Shown here piece after piece: positions 17,091 to 26,092 of a DNA stretch of 64,000 bases. The stretch is from the NCBI GenBank assembly GCA_030656555.1, contig JAUSPN010000015.1, forward strand, positions 32,396-96,395, read 5' to 3'. This DNA is from Candidatus Desulfaltia sp. GTDB lineage: Bacteria > Desulfobacterota > Desulfobacteria > Desulfobacterales > ETH-SRB1. Within the stretch, counting starts at the first letter, position 1; each line of letters begins with the position of its first letter. The position numbers and the translations under genes were made by a program. The notes beneath the pieces were generated by a model that had not been told where the DNA came from, did no database searches, and saw only the letters and a list, made by a program, of their open reading frames with translations.

Positions 17091-17106
17091 TTTTTTCTCC
17101 TTATTT

Positions 17107-17913
17107 TTAATGCTTTATGGAGCTTAAAGTTTTTCCTGAGCATTTTAGCACATGATCACGTGCCTGGTTTATTGCCCCTTTCACCTCTTTTGATTGAGGC
17201 AGTGTTGACGCAAGCTGCTCTAAATACTTGTGGCTTTGAAGGGCCTGGAATGAGGGAACAAAATTCAGATCAAATGCCCAGCCTATCAAAAGCAGTTTAA
17301 AGTCGTTTAATGTTTTCAAATCATTTATTCTTACAGATTTGCATTCTTTCAAGGTCTGCAAAACCTGGGGCGAACATACAGGTTCATCGGCAAGGCCAAG
17401 TTCGATGGTCGAATTTGGATTCTTTTCCCGGTCATTGTAGTAATCAATAAAAACCTTCCATATATCAAGTTTGTCAGCATCTCTGATAAGCCGTATAAAA
17501 AACAGGGTTTTTTCATTTTCTGCCTCTGGAAGAACAGCGGCGTTATGATATGCAACAGTTTTTGCGATCAGCCTTTTTTCATATTTTGAAAACATACGCA
17601 AAATTTTATGTATTCCTATCTGTTGTAATCCCAGCCTGGCATGGTTTTTAGAATTCATATCATTGAATGTGCCGTATACGGCATACTGTTTAAACCTTCC
17701 GATGTCATGCAGTAAAGCCATTGTTTCCGCCAGCAGCAGCTCCTGCTCTGAAATATCCAGCGCTTTGCCTAACATGACAATATTGTCGCACACACGTTTT
17801 GTATGTTCTTCTTTTAACCTGATAGCGCGGTTATATTCTGAATCAGCGGTGTAGTAACCAGACACATAATCGGCAAACCAGGTTTTTAAATATGTTAGAT
17901 CGCTGTTTTTCAT
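17107..17913 (-). CDS. HD-domain phosphohydrolase
   Basis: This 268-residue metal-dependent HD-superfamily protein has ETMALLHDIGRFKQYAVYG carrying the HD pair near residue 69. An upstream His is in IRLKEEHTKRV and later metal or substrate residues are in NHARLGLQQIG and VAYHNA. The domain fills residues 25-160. The C-terminal third is helical and has no clear family. Its substrate (a nucleotide or phosphate ester) cannot be told. It overlaps mobB by 4 bp, so the two are co-translated. Confidence 0.8.
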   Translation of the reverse strand: MKNSDLTYLKTWFADYVSGYYTADSEYNRAIRLKEEHTKRVCDNIVMLGKALDISEQELLLAETMALLHDIGRFKQYAVYGTFNDMNSKNHARLGLQQIGIHKILRMFSKYEKRLIAKTVAYHNAAVLPEAENEKTLFFIRLIRDADKLDIWKVFIDYYNDREKNPNSTIELGLADEPVCSPQVLQTLKECKSVRINDLKTLNDFKLLLIGWAFDLNFVPSFQALQSHKYLEQLASTLPQSKEVKGAINQARDHVLKCSGKTLSSIKH

Positions 17914-18404
17914 AAGTACTTTTTTTCTATAAAATCGACCAGGCTATCTATCTCTTCCAATCCGAACTTAGGCACTTTCAAGTCTATGTTTGAATCTGTA
18001 ACAAAGGCTATGAGATTATTATCTTCCCCGCAAAGAGGTTTTTTGTGGGTTGATGAACGGAAGATTTCTATTTTAGGTTTGTTTTCCCTTTTATAACCTT
18101 CGACTATAATGATGTCCATGTCATGGAAGTATCCCTCAAGACATTCTAAAGATTCGGAGTCAGCATCCTTTACCATGGCGATTTTGCCAGGCGAGGCTAC
18201 AATTACCATGTCTGCTCCGGCTTCCTTATGCCGCCAGCTGTCTTTACCTTTTTGATTAATATCAAATCCATGATATGCGTGTTTGACTGTGCCAATTTTA
18301 TACCCACGGCTTTTTAATTCAGGAATTATCTTTTCTATTAGTGTGGTTTTGCCCGATCCAGACTTTCCTACGATTAATATAATTGGTGGCATGAGATTAA
18401 TCAC
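17910..18404 (-). CDS. mobB: Molybdopterin-guanine dinucleotide biosynthesis protein MobB
   Basis: This 164-residue GTP-binding protein assists MobA in attaching GMP to molybdopterin, giving the MGD cofactor of enzymes such as formate dehydrogenase. Walker A is VGKSGSGKTTLIEKIIPEL at the N-terminus. GTVKHAYHGFDINQKGKDSWRHKEAGAD is the MobB signature, and DIIIVEGYKRENKPKIEIFR is the Walker B-like stretch. It uses an ATG at 18404 and overlaps the HD-domain gene downstream by 4 bp. A 51-bp gap separates it from the radical SAM gene upstream. Confidence 0.92.
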   Translation of the reverse strand: MINLMPPIILIVGKSGSGKTTLIEKIIPELKSRGYKIGTVKHAYHGFDINQKGKDSWRHKEAGADMVIVASPGKIAMVKDADSESLECLEGYFHDMDIIIVEGYKRENKPKIEIFRSSTHKKPLCGEDNNLIAFVTDSNIDLKVPKFGLEEIDSLVDFIEKKYL

Positions 18405-18455
18405 TTTTTATATTTTTATACGCTAACTGAGCATTGGCTCAATTAGCATAATAGT

Positions 18456-20102
18456 TTAATTTGAAAGTGTTAGAAGACTCAAGTAATATTTTATAAGGGA
18501 AATCTGTTCCATGTATTCGGAATCCGGCCCTGTTTCAAGGATTGCCTCTATGAGGTGTTCAGATATTTGTTTTGCTGTTTTGATTTCTCCATAATCTGTG
18601 AGTTTTCGGAAAAAATAATCATAAACAGATGCCCGGGCCGAAATATCGCTGTTGAAAAATCCGGTCGCAGCTTTACCCCAGTCCTTTTGGTCAATCAAAT
18701 ACCTTATTGCCAGGTCCTGAAACATCAACTCATCATAATTGTTTTTATAATCTATTGAAAACGGCAAAATATCGTTAATATAAGCTTTGAGTTTTAACGG
18801 ACTTTCAGGGCAGCAATAATAATATGGCTCAAGGTACCCTTCCGATTTTCTTCCATATAAATGAACACTATTTTCCTGTTTGTCAACAAAACGACAAAGA
18901 GGTGTATTCTGGTAAATTCTGCCGCCTATTGTATATTCATATCGCCTTAAAAGATCCGGCGAAAACCTTATCATCTGTTCAATTGTATGGTCAATTGTCT
19001 CATAAGTTTCTCCAGGAAGACCGAAAACAAGATTTATCGTGCAATCAATGTTGAATTGACGGCATAATTCAAGGGTCTGGATTATATCATTTTGGCGATA
19101 TGATGTTCGATTTGTCTTCAAAACACTGTCTGCAAAGCTGTCACAGGTAAGCACAACGGAAAAGCCGGCCTGGGCTAAAAGCTCTGCGAATTCATCATCA
19201 AAGGGCCTGGGCAAAAATTGAGAAGAAAATCGAAAATGTTCATGCAAACCGGATTTGATTATTTTCCTGACCAGAGTAGAACAATGTTTCAGGTCCGGTA
19301 TATTAAACTCCGTGTCTGTAAAAAAAATATTTTTAATTCCATCATGCTTTTCGGATATCTCTTTTAACTCACAAATAACGTCGTTATGGTCCCTGAAAAT
19401 AAAGCTTCTGCCTTCGATAAGAGGCTCAACGCAGTAAGAGCAGTTCTGGTTGCATCCCCGTTTTGTCTGTATGGGCAGACCTGCAGTTTCATAAGCATAA
19501 TTGAATTTACTTTCTCTTTCAATAATTCTGCCGGCTTTCCTGAAGGCGTACGGCTGTTTCTGATTTATCTTATAACCATCCTGGCATTGAAATATCATGT
19601 TGGGGATTTTGGATATTTTGTCGTCATCAGGAAATGCTTCAAGAAATTGACGCACAGCCTCTTCGCCTTCTCCGACCACACCGTATCGAATTCCCAGCAT
19701 TTTCAGGATTGCCGCAGGAGATATTGTAAAAGCGCCCCCTCCGGCAATTATAGGCACCCCGGGTTTTTGCTTTTTTATAATATCAACTATCTGTTTTATA
19801 CCCGGCAGAAAATAAAAAGTCCTGTACCCGTTGCCCTCATGATTTCCATACTTTTCGCAGGCCATGCAGGTGTCTATGTTCCGGAGCCCCAACCCTATCA
19901 GGTCGGGATTTTCGCGCTTTAAAATCCCTGTCAGATTAATTTCAGGATCGGTTTCTGGAAGAAAAGGGAAGTCAATGGTTACATCATAAGAATGCCGGCG
20001 AAGATAATCAGCAATAATGTCCAACCCAAACGGGTATATCTGTTTTACAAGATAGTATCTGTCGGTATATAAGAGCAAAACTTTTTTAGGTTTGAACCGC
20101 AT
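18456..20102 (-). CDS. B12-binding-domain radical SAM protein of unknown function
   Basis: This 548-residue protein joins an N-terminal cobalamin-binding-like Rossmann domain (YPFGLDIIADYLRRHSYDV, then PDLIGLGLRN and PIIAGGGAFTISP) to a radical SAM core. The core cluster motif is KRGCNQNCSYCVEP (CxxxCxxC) near residue 220. SAM-contact segments follow, including KNIFFTDTEFNI and the late NLVFGLPGETYETIDHTIEQM. The C-terminal 130 residues are helical and unassigned. Related proteins modify lipids, cofactors or peptides. Its neighbours mobB and polA give no clear hint. Confidence 0.83.
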   Translation of the reverse strand: MRFKPKKVLLLYTDRYYLVKQIYPFGLDIIADYLRRHSYDVTIDFPFLPETDPEINLTGILKRENPDLIGLGLRNIDTCMACEKYGNHEGNGYRTFYFLPGIKQIVDIIKKQKPGVPIIAGGGAFTISPAAILKMLGIRYGVVGEGEEAVRQFLEAFPDDDKISKIPNMIFQCQDGYKINQKQPYAFRKAGRIIERESKFNYAYETAGLPIQTKRGCNQNCSYCVEPLIEGRSFIFRDHNDVICELKEISEKHDGIKNIFFTDTEFNIPDLKHCSTLVRKIIKSGLHEHFRFSSQFLPRPFDDEFAELLAQAGFSVVLTCDSFADSVLKTNRTSYRQNDIIQTLELCRQFNIDCTINLVFGLPGETYETIDHTIEQMIRFSPDLLRRYEYTIGGRIYQNTPLCRFVDKQENSVHLYGRKSEGYLEPYYYCCPESPLKLKAYINDILPFSIDYKNNYDELMFQDLAIRYLIDQKDWGKAATGFFNSDISARASVYDYFFRKLTDYGEIKTAKQISEHLIEAILETGPDSEYMEQISLIKYYLSLLTLSN

Positions 20103-20543
20103 TTTTCAAAGGCCTATTGTCGCCAAAGCACAATAAATATTGATAGATATTGACTGTAAGCGCAATATCAAGTGTAATTATAAAATGCAATATTATTTCT
20201 TGGCCCGAAAAGTAGCGATGAAAAAATATGATGGATTTTTCTGCGCTTATCAAATATGTTGACAGGCGCAAATGAACGTTGAAATTGGAAATTTGGCCTT
20301 CATGCTTTTGTGTTGTTCTTCCCAATTTCAAGCCATGAACGGCTATAAATTTATTTTGGCTATTACCGGCTTTAACAAATAAAAAGGGTGCGAAACTTGA
20401 ACTGCAACAGCAAGCGCATTCCTCGCAGCTTGCTGCGGGGTTAGCGAGCGAATCAAAAAATTGACAGAATTCCTTACAGTCGAAGATTCCTCGCAGCTTG
20501 CTGCGGGGTTCTTCAATTAATTTTATCCTGCAAAGTAACTGCC
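20103..20543. other. 441-bp divergent gap between the radical SAM gene and polA
   Basis: Both flanking genes are read outwards, so two promoters should lie here; I cannot fix either with confidence. The right quarter (20397-20516) is the 120-bp palindromic element listed separately. The minus-strand track ORF at 20086-20610 runs through the repeat and is judged not to be a gene. Nothing else is recognised. Confidence 0.5.
20397..20516. mobile_element. 120-bp palindromic repeat (family RPX), intergenic copy upstream of polA
   Basis: The element runs from TTGAACTGCAACAGCAAGCG to GGGTTCTTCAA. It contains two copies of CGCAGCTTGCTGCGGGG and the core GGGTTAGCGAGCGAATC. It matches the segment 27567-27686 inside recC along its whole length and is the same size. 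The label RPX is only used here. The polA start is 28 nt further on, so the element may carry or separate part of the polA leader. Confidence 0.8.
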
Positions 20544-23225
20544 ATGAATAAAGAAAAAACATTATATTTGATAGACGGGAGCGCATATATTTATCGTGCT
20601 TATCATGCAATCCAAAGCCTTACAAACTCGAAAGGTTTGCCTACAAACGCTGTTTTTGGATTTACCAGGACTCTTTTAAAGCTGATCGAAGATCGGGCGC
20701 CGGAATATGTGGCAATGTTTTTTGACGCAAAGGGGCCGACTTTCAGACATAAGATATATAAAGAATACAAGGCTAACCGCCCTTTGATGCCGGATGACCT
20801 GTCGGTTCAGATTCCATATATAAAAGATATAACAAAGGGATTCAATATACAGGCTATCGAGATGTCCGGATATGAAGCAGACGATCTCATCGGCACCATT
20901 TCAACAAATGCCGAGAAAGCCGGATTCCATGTGGTCATGGTTACAGGGGATAAGGATTTTATGCAGCTTGTGACCGATAAAGCTACTATATGGGATCCCA
21001 TGAAGGACAAGATAATAGATGCGGAGGTTATACAGGAAACCTTTGGAGTAGAACCTTTGCAGATAGTTGATGTAATGGGTTTGACCGGCGATGCAGCGGA
21101 TAACATTCCGGGTGTGCCGGGTATCGGCCCCAAAACTGCTATTGATCTGATCAAAACATATCAAAACATGGAGCTTTTATATGCACGGATTGATACTGTA
21201 AAAAAGAAAAAACTGCATGAAAATCTTGTCAAATACAAAGACCAGGCCTTTTTGAGCAGAAAGCTTGTGACAATTAATACAAGTGTGCCTTTATCATTTA
21301 ACCCGGAAGAGTTTAAATCCAAAACTCCTGATAATAATATTCTTTCCAGGCTGTTTAAAGACTTGGAATTCAGGCAGTTGCAGCAGGCCTTCCCTCCGGA
21401 GAGCGATCTTTCCAAAAAAAAATACAGGACAATTTTCAGCATTGACGAGATTTCCGATCTTGTCAATAATCTTGAGGGGGCAGGGCTGTTTGCCCTGGAT
21501 ACAGAGACTACATCTGTAGATCCCATGCGGGCCGGGCTTGTAGGGCTGTCATTTTCAAGCAAGCCTGATGAGGCATTTTACATCCCATGCAGCCATGATT
21601 ATCCAGGCGTTCCTGAGCAGCCGGACATTACAGCTGTTTTAAACTTGCTGAAACATGTTCTTGAAAACTCGGACATTAAAAAGATCGGCCAGAATATCAA
21701 ATACGACTGGATAGTTCTTGCACGTCATGGAATAAACCTTGCCGGAGTGATGTTTGATACAATGCTGGCCTCATATCTTCTCAATCCTTCAAAACGCGCA
21801 CATAATCTTGACCAGATAGCTCTTGATTTTCTTGATCACAGGACAATTACATATAAGGATGTTACCGGCGGCAAAGGCAGGAATGGGTTTTGTTTTTCCC
21901 ATGTTCCTATAGAAAAGGCAGGGCCGTATGCGTGCGAAGACGCAGATATTACATTGATGGCTTACAATAAACTGATGCCCATGCTTAAAAACGAAGGCTT
22001 TATAGAGCTTTTTGAAAAGGTGGAGATGCCCCTTGTTTCTGTTTTGATGAAAATGGAAATGACGGGAATCGGCATAGACAAAGAAAAGCTTAGCCTGCTT
22101 TCAAAATTGTTTGAGCATCAGCTTGAAGATCTTAAAGACAGAATTTTTGCCATTGCAGGAGAAGAGTTCAATATAAACTCGTCGCAGCAGCTTGGCCTGA
22201 TTCTTTTTGAAAAACTCGGGTTGCCGGTTCAGAAAAAAACTAAAAAAAAGACAGGCTATTCAACAGATGTCGATGTGTTAACGACCCTTGCCGAACAGCA
22301 TGAGCTTCCGGTTATTATTTTAAGATACCGCAGCCTGTCCAAGCTAAAGTCAACATATACCGATGCTTTGCTTGGGCTCATTCACCCGGAGACAGGACGT
22401 ATCCATACGTCATTCAACCAGATGGTTACAGCCACAGGCCGTCTCAGCAGTTCTGATCCGAATCTTCAAAATATTCCTGTCCGCACCGATGAAGGCCGGG
22501 AAATCCGCAAAGCATTTATCCCGAGAAAAGGATGGTTGATTCTTTCAGCCGATTACTCGCAGATAGAGCTGCGCATTCTGGCACATTATTCAAATGATCA
22601 AATACTGATAAAGGCTTTTCAGGATGATGAGGATATTCATATACGTACGGCAGCCGAAGTGTTTCAGGTTTTCCCTTCTTTTATTACTCCTGAGTTAAGG
22701 CAGCAGGCCAAGGTTATAAATTTTGGCATTGTGTACGGTATGAGTTCTTACGGTCTTTCCAAAGAGCTTGGCATAAGCCGGAAGATGGCGACAACTTATA
22801 TAGAAAACTATTTTGCAAGATACAAAGGCGTTAAGCAATTTGTTGACCGGACAATAAAAGAAGCAAAACAAACAAAGAAAACAGCTACTTTGCTCGGTCG
22901 CATCCGTCTTCTACCTGATATAAACAGCCCAAACAAAAACGTACGCGAATTTGCCGAGAGAACGGCTGTTAATACTCCCATTCAGGGAACAGCCGCAGAT
23001 CTTATAAAGGTGGCGATGATAAATGTGGGCTTTGCATTAAGGGATAGAAATCTTAAGTCTGCAATGCTTCTTTCCGTGCATGATGAAATCGTTTTTGAAG
23101 TTCCTCCTGATGAAATAGATTTACTTCAGGGACTCGTTAAAAATATCATGGAAGGGGTTTGGGACCTTAAGGTGCCGTTAAAAGTAAACATAGCGTCCGG
23201 TATTAACTGGGCGGAAGCGCATTGA
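20544..23225 (+). CDS. polA: DNA polymerase I
   Basis: This full-length 893-residue DNA polymerase I fills gaps and removes RNA primers. The N-terminal 5'-nuclease domain (LYLIDGSAYIYRAYHAI, then GYEADDLIGTI and GDAADNIPGVPGIGPKTA) covers about residues 1-290. The proofreading exonuclease has an intact first motif (LFALDTETTSVDP) and the later NIKYDWIVLARHG and YACEDADIT. The polymerase domain has motif A ADYSQIELRILAHYS, motif B RQQAKVINFGIVYGMSSYG and motif C SVHDEIVFEVP. All key acidic residues are present, so all three activities are expected. Confidence 0.97.
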   Translation: MNKEKTLYLIDGSAYIYRAYHAIQSLTNSKGLPTNAVFGFTRTLLKLIEDRAPEYVAMFFDAKGPTFRHKIYKEYKANRPLMPDDLSVQIPYIKDITKGFNIQAIEMSGYEADDLIGTISTNAEKAGFHVVMVTGDKDFMQLVTDKATIWDPMKDKIIDAEVIQETFGVEPLQIVDVMGLTGDAADNIPGVPGIGPKTAIDLIKTYQNMELLYARIDTVKKKKLHENLVKYKDQAFLSRKLVTINTSVPLSFNPEEFKSKTPDNNILSRLFKDLEFRQLQQAFPPESDLSKKKYRTIFSIDEISDLVNNLEGAGLFALDTETTSVDPMRAGLVGLSFSSKPDEAFYIPCSHDYPGVPEQPDITAVLNLLKHVLENSDIKKIGQNIKYDWIVLARHGINLAGVMFDTMLASYLLNPSKRAHNLDQIALDFLDHRTITYKDVTGGKGRNGFCFSHVPIEKAGPYACEDADITLMAYNKLMPMLKNEGFIELFEKVEMPLVSVLMKMEMTGIGIDKEKLSLLSKLFEHQLEDLKDRIFAIAGEEFNINSSQQLGLILFEKLGLPVQKKTKKKTGYSTDVDVLTTLAEQHELPVIILRYRSLSKLKSTYTDALLGLIHPETGRIHTSFNQMVTATGRLSSSDPNLQNIPVRTDEGREIRKAFIPRKGWLILSADYSQIELRILAHYSNDQILIKAFQDDEDIHIRTAAEVFQVFPSFITPELRQQAKVINFGIVYGMSSYGLSKELGISRKMATTYIENYFARYKGVKQFVDRTIKEAKQTKKTATLLGRIRLLPDINSPNKNVREFAERTAVNTPIQGTAADLIKVAMINVGFALRDRNLKSAMLLSVHDEIVFEVPPDEIDLLQGLVKNIMEGVWDLKVPLKVNIASGINWAEAH

Positions 23226-23287
23226 GACCTCTAAGCCTTTACTCCGGAAGCCATCTTATGTCCGAATTTCTCGAATCGTACCTTTTG

Positions 23288-23734
23288 TTAGACCTGTTTT
23301 TTCAATTGGTCAGCAACCGATTGATTCAGTAATTTTTGGGCATCTATGAGCATTTTGTATTTTGATTCAATTTTTTCCAAATTTTTCGACAAAACCGCCT
23401 TCAATAAATCTCCCTCCATTTCAGCAACATCGATTCTTTCATAATAGTCCATAGTCTCTTTGAGATGGGCGATAACGATCTTGCCTGTCAGGACTGGGTG
23501 ATTGTTCGTAACATTTGCATCCTCAAATCTTGTTCCATGTTCAAGCTCAACTTCTAAACCTTTTCGGAAAGCCTCAAGGGGAATATTCATTCCCTGGGTA
23601 TTCACAATATTAAGAATCGTGGAGGCTTCTTTTCCTGAAATTATTGGATCAGTGATTTCAGACCAGTCACGCAAGCCAATTTCGTTGCAGACTCTTTTTA
23701 CTTCATCAACAGTTACATACTCCGGCAGTTTCAT
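23288..23734 (-). CDS. DUF5661 family protein
   Basis: This 148-residue soluble protein resembles the DUF5661 family. The family stretch GLEVELEHGTRFEDANVTNNHPVLTGKIVIAHLKETMDYYERI is visible in the second half, with the typical histidines. The pattern E-H-G...N-H-P...H-L-x-E...Y-Y could hold a metal, but that is inference. SD AGGAG lies just before the ATG. The following gene is polA, read towards it, with 62 bp between the stops. Confidence 0.65.
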   Translation of the reverse strand: MKLPEYVTVDEVKRVCNEIGLRDWSEITDPIISGKEASTILNIVNTQGMNIPLEAFRKGLEVELEHGTRFEDANVTNNHPVLTGKIVIAHLKETMDYYERIDVAEMEGDLLKAVLSKNLEKIESKYKMLIDAQKLLNQSVADQLKKQV

Positions 23735-23846
23735 GATTTTCTCCTTTTATGATTGATCTCGTAAAAGAGATCAGGTTGTATGTTTTGTTAAGACAAGGCA
23801 TACCTTCTAAGAAAACAAACAAAAATAAAACAGAAGAGGTGTGCTC

Positions 23847-24113
23847 ATGAGACTGAAGGATTATGGCAGAAATCAGAAAAAACGTAAAGAGCATATTCAT
23901 CAAAACAGACTTCTACTGGCTGGAGTGGATGTGAGCAAGGCAAAGCATGATGCTTTTTCCCTGCCTTTCCCCTTGACAAACAAGGCCGATTCTCCTATAA
24001 TTTTCATGCTGAAAGATAGGTCTTATCAGCAAGGTATGAACAAGAGACAGACAAGCCTTATGGAACCTATGCGAAGGTCTCTTGGGGGTAGTTTGGATTG
24101 TAGAATAAATTAA
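23847..24113 (+). pseudogene. IS110-family transposase remnant (N-terminal fragment)
   Basis: RLKDYGRNQKKRKEHIHQNR followed by LLAGVDVSKAKHDA is the N-terminus of an IS110-type DEDD transposase, including the first catalytic Asp in GVDVSKAKHD. After about 40 residues the match ends abruptly at FSLPFPLTNKAD, and the rest of the frame resembles nothing. The track start at 23841 (GTG) is probably not real; ATG 23847 is better. It is a broken end of an insertion sequence. Confidence 0.7.
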
Positions 24114-24128
24114 AGGGAGGGAAAAAAG

Positions 24129-24447
24129 ATGTTAAAAAAAATTTTGGTCTGCACAGATGGCTCAGAGGATTCCAGGAAGGCAGTCTTATATGCTTCTGCC
24201 TTTTCCAAGGCATTAAAATTCCCATGACTATTTTGAATGTAATTCTAACGGGCGAAACGCTTGTGGGAATGATTTTTCCTTTTACCGAAGAGATAAAACC
24301 TGCTGATGAAAATGCAAAGAGAGAAGGTGAAAGAATACTGCAAGAATCAAGATCCGTAGCAGAGGCTGAAGGTGCAATATGCGATACCAAGGTTGTCGCT
24401 GGAACGCAAGTTTCCAAGGCGGTTGCGGGATATGCTGTACGAGGGTG
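24129..24447 (+). pseudogene. Universal stress protein fragment, frameshifted and truncated
   Basis: After a good ribosome site (GGGAGGG) the frame reads MLKKILVCTDGSEDSRKAVL then YASAFSKALKFP, the start of a UspA-family protein. A stop then appears near 24226. The match continues in another frame as MTILNVILTGETLVGMIFPF, reaching KVVAGTQVSKAVAGYA. At about 24443 it ends in the middle of the domain, where an inverted cyclase fragment begins. The ATP-binding GxxGxG end is missing. It cannot make a working Usp. Confidence 0.75.
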
Positions 24448-24854
24448 ACCATTGCTGGCTCCTTCCCCTTCAACTCGAGGTTGTATTGGCCGCCAATGCC
24501 GCCTACCTCATAGATGGTCAGAGGTGCTTCCACTCCCTTGGGTAGGATCTCCCTTCTCTTGTCGATCCGGATAACCTCACCGGCTTCCTGCCTGGCGGAT
24601 TCGGAAATAAGAATCTGCCCGCCGACAGTATAGGACTCTATGCGGTTCGTCATGTTTACACCGCTTCCCACTACACCAAACTTGGCTCGTTCCTCAGAAC
24701 CAATGTTACCAACCACCACTTCGGCAGTATTTATGCCTATACCCATCTCCAGTTCAGGTAAACTCTTGCGCACATTCTCTTCGTTAACCAGCACCATTGC
24801 ATTTTGCTCTTGACAGTAAATAAGAGGATTAATCTTATCTGCCGAACCCGGCAT
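24443..24854 (-). pseudogene. Class III adenylate/guanylate cyclase domain fragment
   Basis: LPELEMGIGINTAEVVVGNIG, then RAKFGVVGSGVNMTNRIESY and ILPKGVEAPLTIYEVGGIGG are the second half of a class III cyclase catalytic domain. The first half, with the metal-binding Asp residues, is absent. The match begins around EQNAMVLVNEENVR near 24810, so the N-terminus MPGSADK is likely foreign. At the 3' end it runs straight into inverted Usp sequence. Both ends are broken, so it is a relic of a larger sensor-cyclase gene. Confidence 0.7.
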
Positions 24855-24859
24855 GTGGC

Positions 24860-24880
24860 GCGGCGGCTTTTTGCCGCCGC
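24860..24880. terminator. GC-rich hairpin GCGGCGGC-TTTTT-GCCGCCGC
   Basis: A perfect 8-bp GC stem with a T5 loop lies just upstream of the cyclase fragment. It lacks a T run after the stem on either strand, so it may be a repeat unit rather than a terminator. Confidence 0.35.
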
Positions 24881-24973
24881 TAACAATTGTAGAATGTTAG
24901 AATAAATGAATAAGAAACGCAGGTGAATTTTCAGATTGCCTTGACAAATAGAGAAAGATTATCGGATTAAATG

Positions 24974-24996
24974 AGCCTCTTTTCAGGGGCTTTTTT
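24974..24996 (+). terminator. Rho-independent terminator-like hairpin
   Basis: AGCCTCT TTTC AGGGGCT is followed by TTTTTA. The stem has seven pairs including one T-G wobble. It has no intact gene before it on this strand, so it is probably left over from a lost gene. A second long inverted pair, AAAGGGCGG and CCGCCCTTT, follows at about 25005-25043. Confidence 0.55.
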
Positions 24997-25085
24997 ATTG
25001 AGAAAAAGGGCGGCTGAGTTTTGACGGAACCTACCGCCCTTTCACAAAAAGAGGATCAAGGAATGGTCCTCAATAACCGATATAA

Positions 25086-25259
25086 TTGATAATCTTTTTT
25101 GCTGCTAAACTCAAGGATATTTTTATAAAAGGCCGTGATTATCCGTGGCCCAGGCCTGACAGGTGTCCGCGCTGCAATAGCTGTAAATTGTGGGGGCATG
25201 GTTTTGTTACTGCTCTGTTTGACGGAACCCCGCAGTTAGCTTCAAGGGCTTGGTTATGA
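25086..25259 (+). pseudogene. Zinc-ribbon N-terminal fragment of a transposase-like protein
   Basis: A 57-codon frame from TTG 25086 reads IKGRDYPWPRPDRCPRCNSC, then KLWGHGFVTALFDG and stops. This resembles the N-terminal zinc ribbon of transposase-type proteins (DUF6431-like; C-x2-C-x2-C, then WGHGFV). The rest of such a protein is missing. It has no clear ribosome site. I regard it as a relic, with moderate confidence in the family. Confidence 0.35.
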
Positions 25260-25264
25260 ATTCC

Positions 25265-25609
25265 TCATCCGAAAAAGCAACCGTGTGTATCAGCATCGAT
25301 TTCTGCCACCAGCTCCTCAAGACTTTGGGACGAATCAAGTGGGACATACTTGTGCCATTTCATATCTGCCCTTTGCCAGAAAAGCCTCCAGTGGTTTTTG
25401 CTCCTGATGAATTTGAGTTTGGCAAAGGGTGCCCAAGTTTCTTCAGATGGATTATTCCATCGAGGCCTGACTTCAAATATGATTACGTCCTGATTTTGAA
25501 TCCTATATTCACATCGCAATTTATCTTTGATATGCTCAGGCGATCTTTTCTGACAAAGCGTCCCGACCAGCTTTCTTATTTTGTGTGTCTCTATTTCGGT
25601 AAACGCCAC
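25265..25609 (-). CDS. DUF3024 family protein
   Basis: This 114-residue protein belongs to DUF3024, a family of unknown function. The N-terminus MAFTEIETHKIRKLVGTLCQ, the middle IIFEVRPRWNN and KLKFIRSKNHWRLFWQRADM, and the end EIDADTHGCFFG cover the whole domain, so the gene is complete. The start is GTG at 25609 with GGGAAGAG upstream. It is a lone gene between pseudogenes and the HicAB module, in a stretch that looks acquired. Confidence 0.75.
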   Translation of the reverse strand: MAFTEIETHKIRKLVGTLCQKRSPEHIKDKLRCEYRIQNQDVIIFEVRPRWNNPSEETWAPFAKLKFIRSKNHWRLFWQRADMKWHKYVPLDSSQSLEELVAEIDADTHGCFFG

Positions 25610-25756
25610 TTTCTCTTCCCTTGGTTCATAACGTTGTTATTATTTCATAATGCATATAACGCCGGTATCCGTAAATCCCTTTGTATACAGCAATATTATC
25701 GAACATATTGCGCTAACATGTGCTAACAGCTATGAGTTCAAATTTGTCACTGGATA

Positions 25757-26092
25757 TCAAGCAGATAGATATTTCTCAAGAGCTTCAGTTATTACAGTAT
25801 TAAGAGTGATTCCTTTGGCTTTAGCTAATAAAGCTGCTTCGCGATGAAGATCACTCCCTGTTCGAACATTAAAGCTACCTTTAAACGGTTTTTCAGGGAT
25901 TGTTCCTTCTTTGGAGCAAATGTCTAGATAATCATCTACCGCATCTTCAAATGCCTCGCGTAAACTGTCAACATTACTGCCTTCATAGCTAATAAGGCTG
26001 CGAATAAATTCTATCTTCCCATGAAAAATTCGATCCTCATCGCTATAATGAACTGAACCATAATATCCTTTGTAAGCAATCATATCTTTCAT
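25757..26092 (-). CDS. hicB: HicB-type antitoxin
   Basis: This 111-residue antitoxin is of the HicB family. The N-terminal degenerate RNase H-like fold (YKGYYGSVHYSDEDRIFHGKIEFIRSLISYEG) is followed by SLREAFEDAVDDYLDICSKEG. A C-terminal ribbon-helix-helix or HicB helix-turn-helix region comes last (FNVRTGSDLHREAALLAKAKGITLNTVITEALEKYL). It should bind HicA and repress the operon. It overlaps hicA by 4 bp. Confidence 0.9.
   Translation of the reverse strand: MKDMIAYKGYYGSVHYSDEDRIFHGKIEFIRSLISYEGSNVDSLREAFEDAVDDYLDICSKEGTIPEKPFKGSFNVRTGSDLHREAALLAKAKGITLNTVITEALEKYLSA

Noticed and set aside
19386-19922. 178-residue + strand ORF
   Set aside because: Antisense to the radical SAM gene; no domain features.
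20086-20610. 174-residue minus-strand ORF between the radical SAM gene and polA
   Set aside because: It runs through the RPX repeat and into the polA start; the peptide (SLANPAASCEECACCCSS) is repeat translation.
25250-25726. 158-residue + strand ORF
   Set aside because: Antisense to the DUF3024 gene, which has a full family match.
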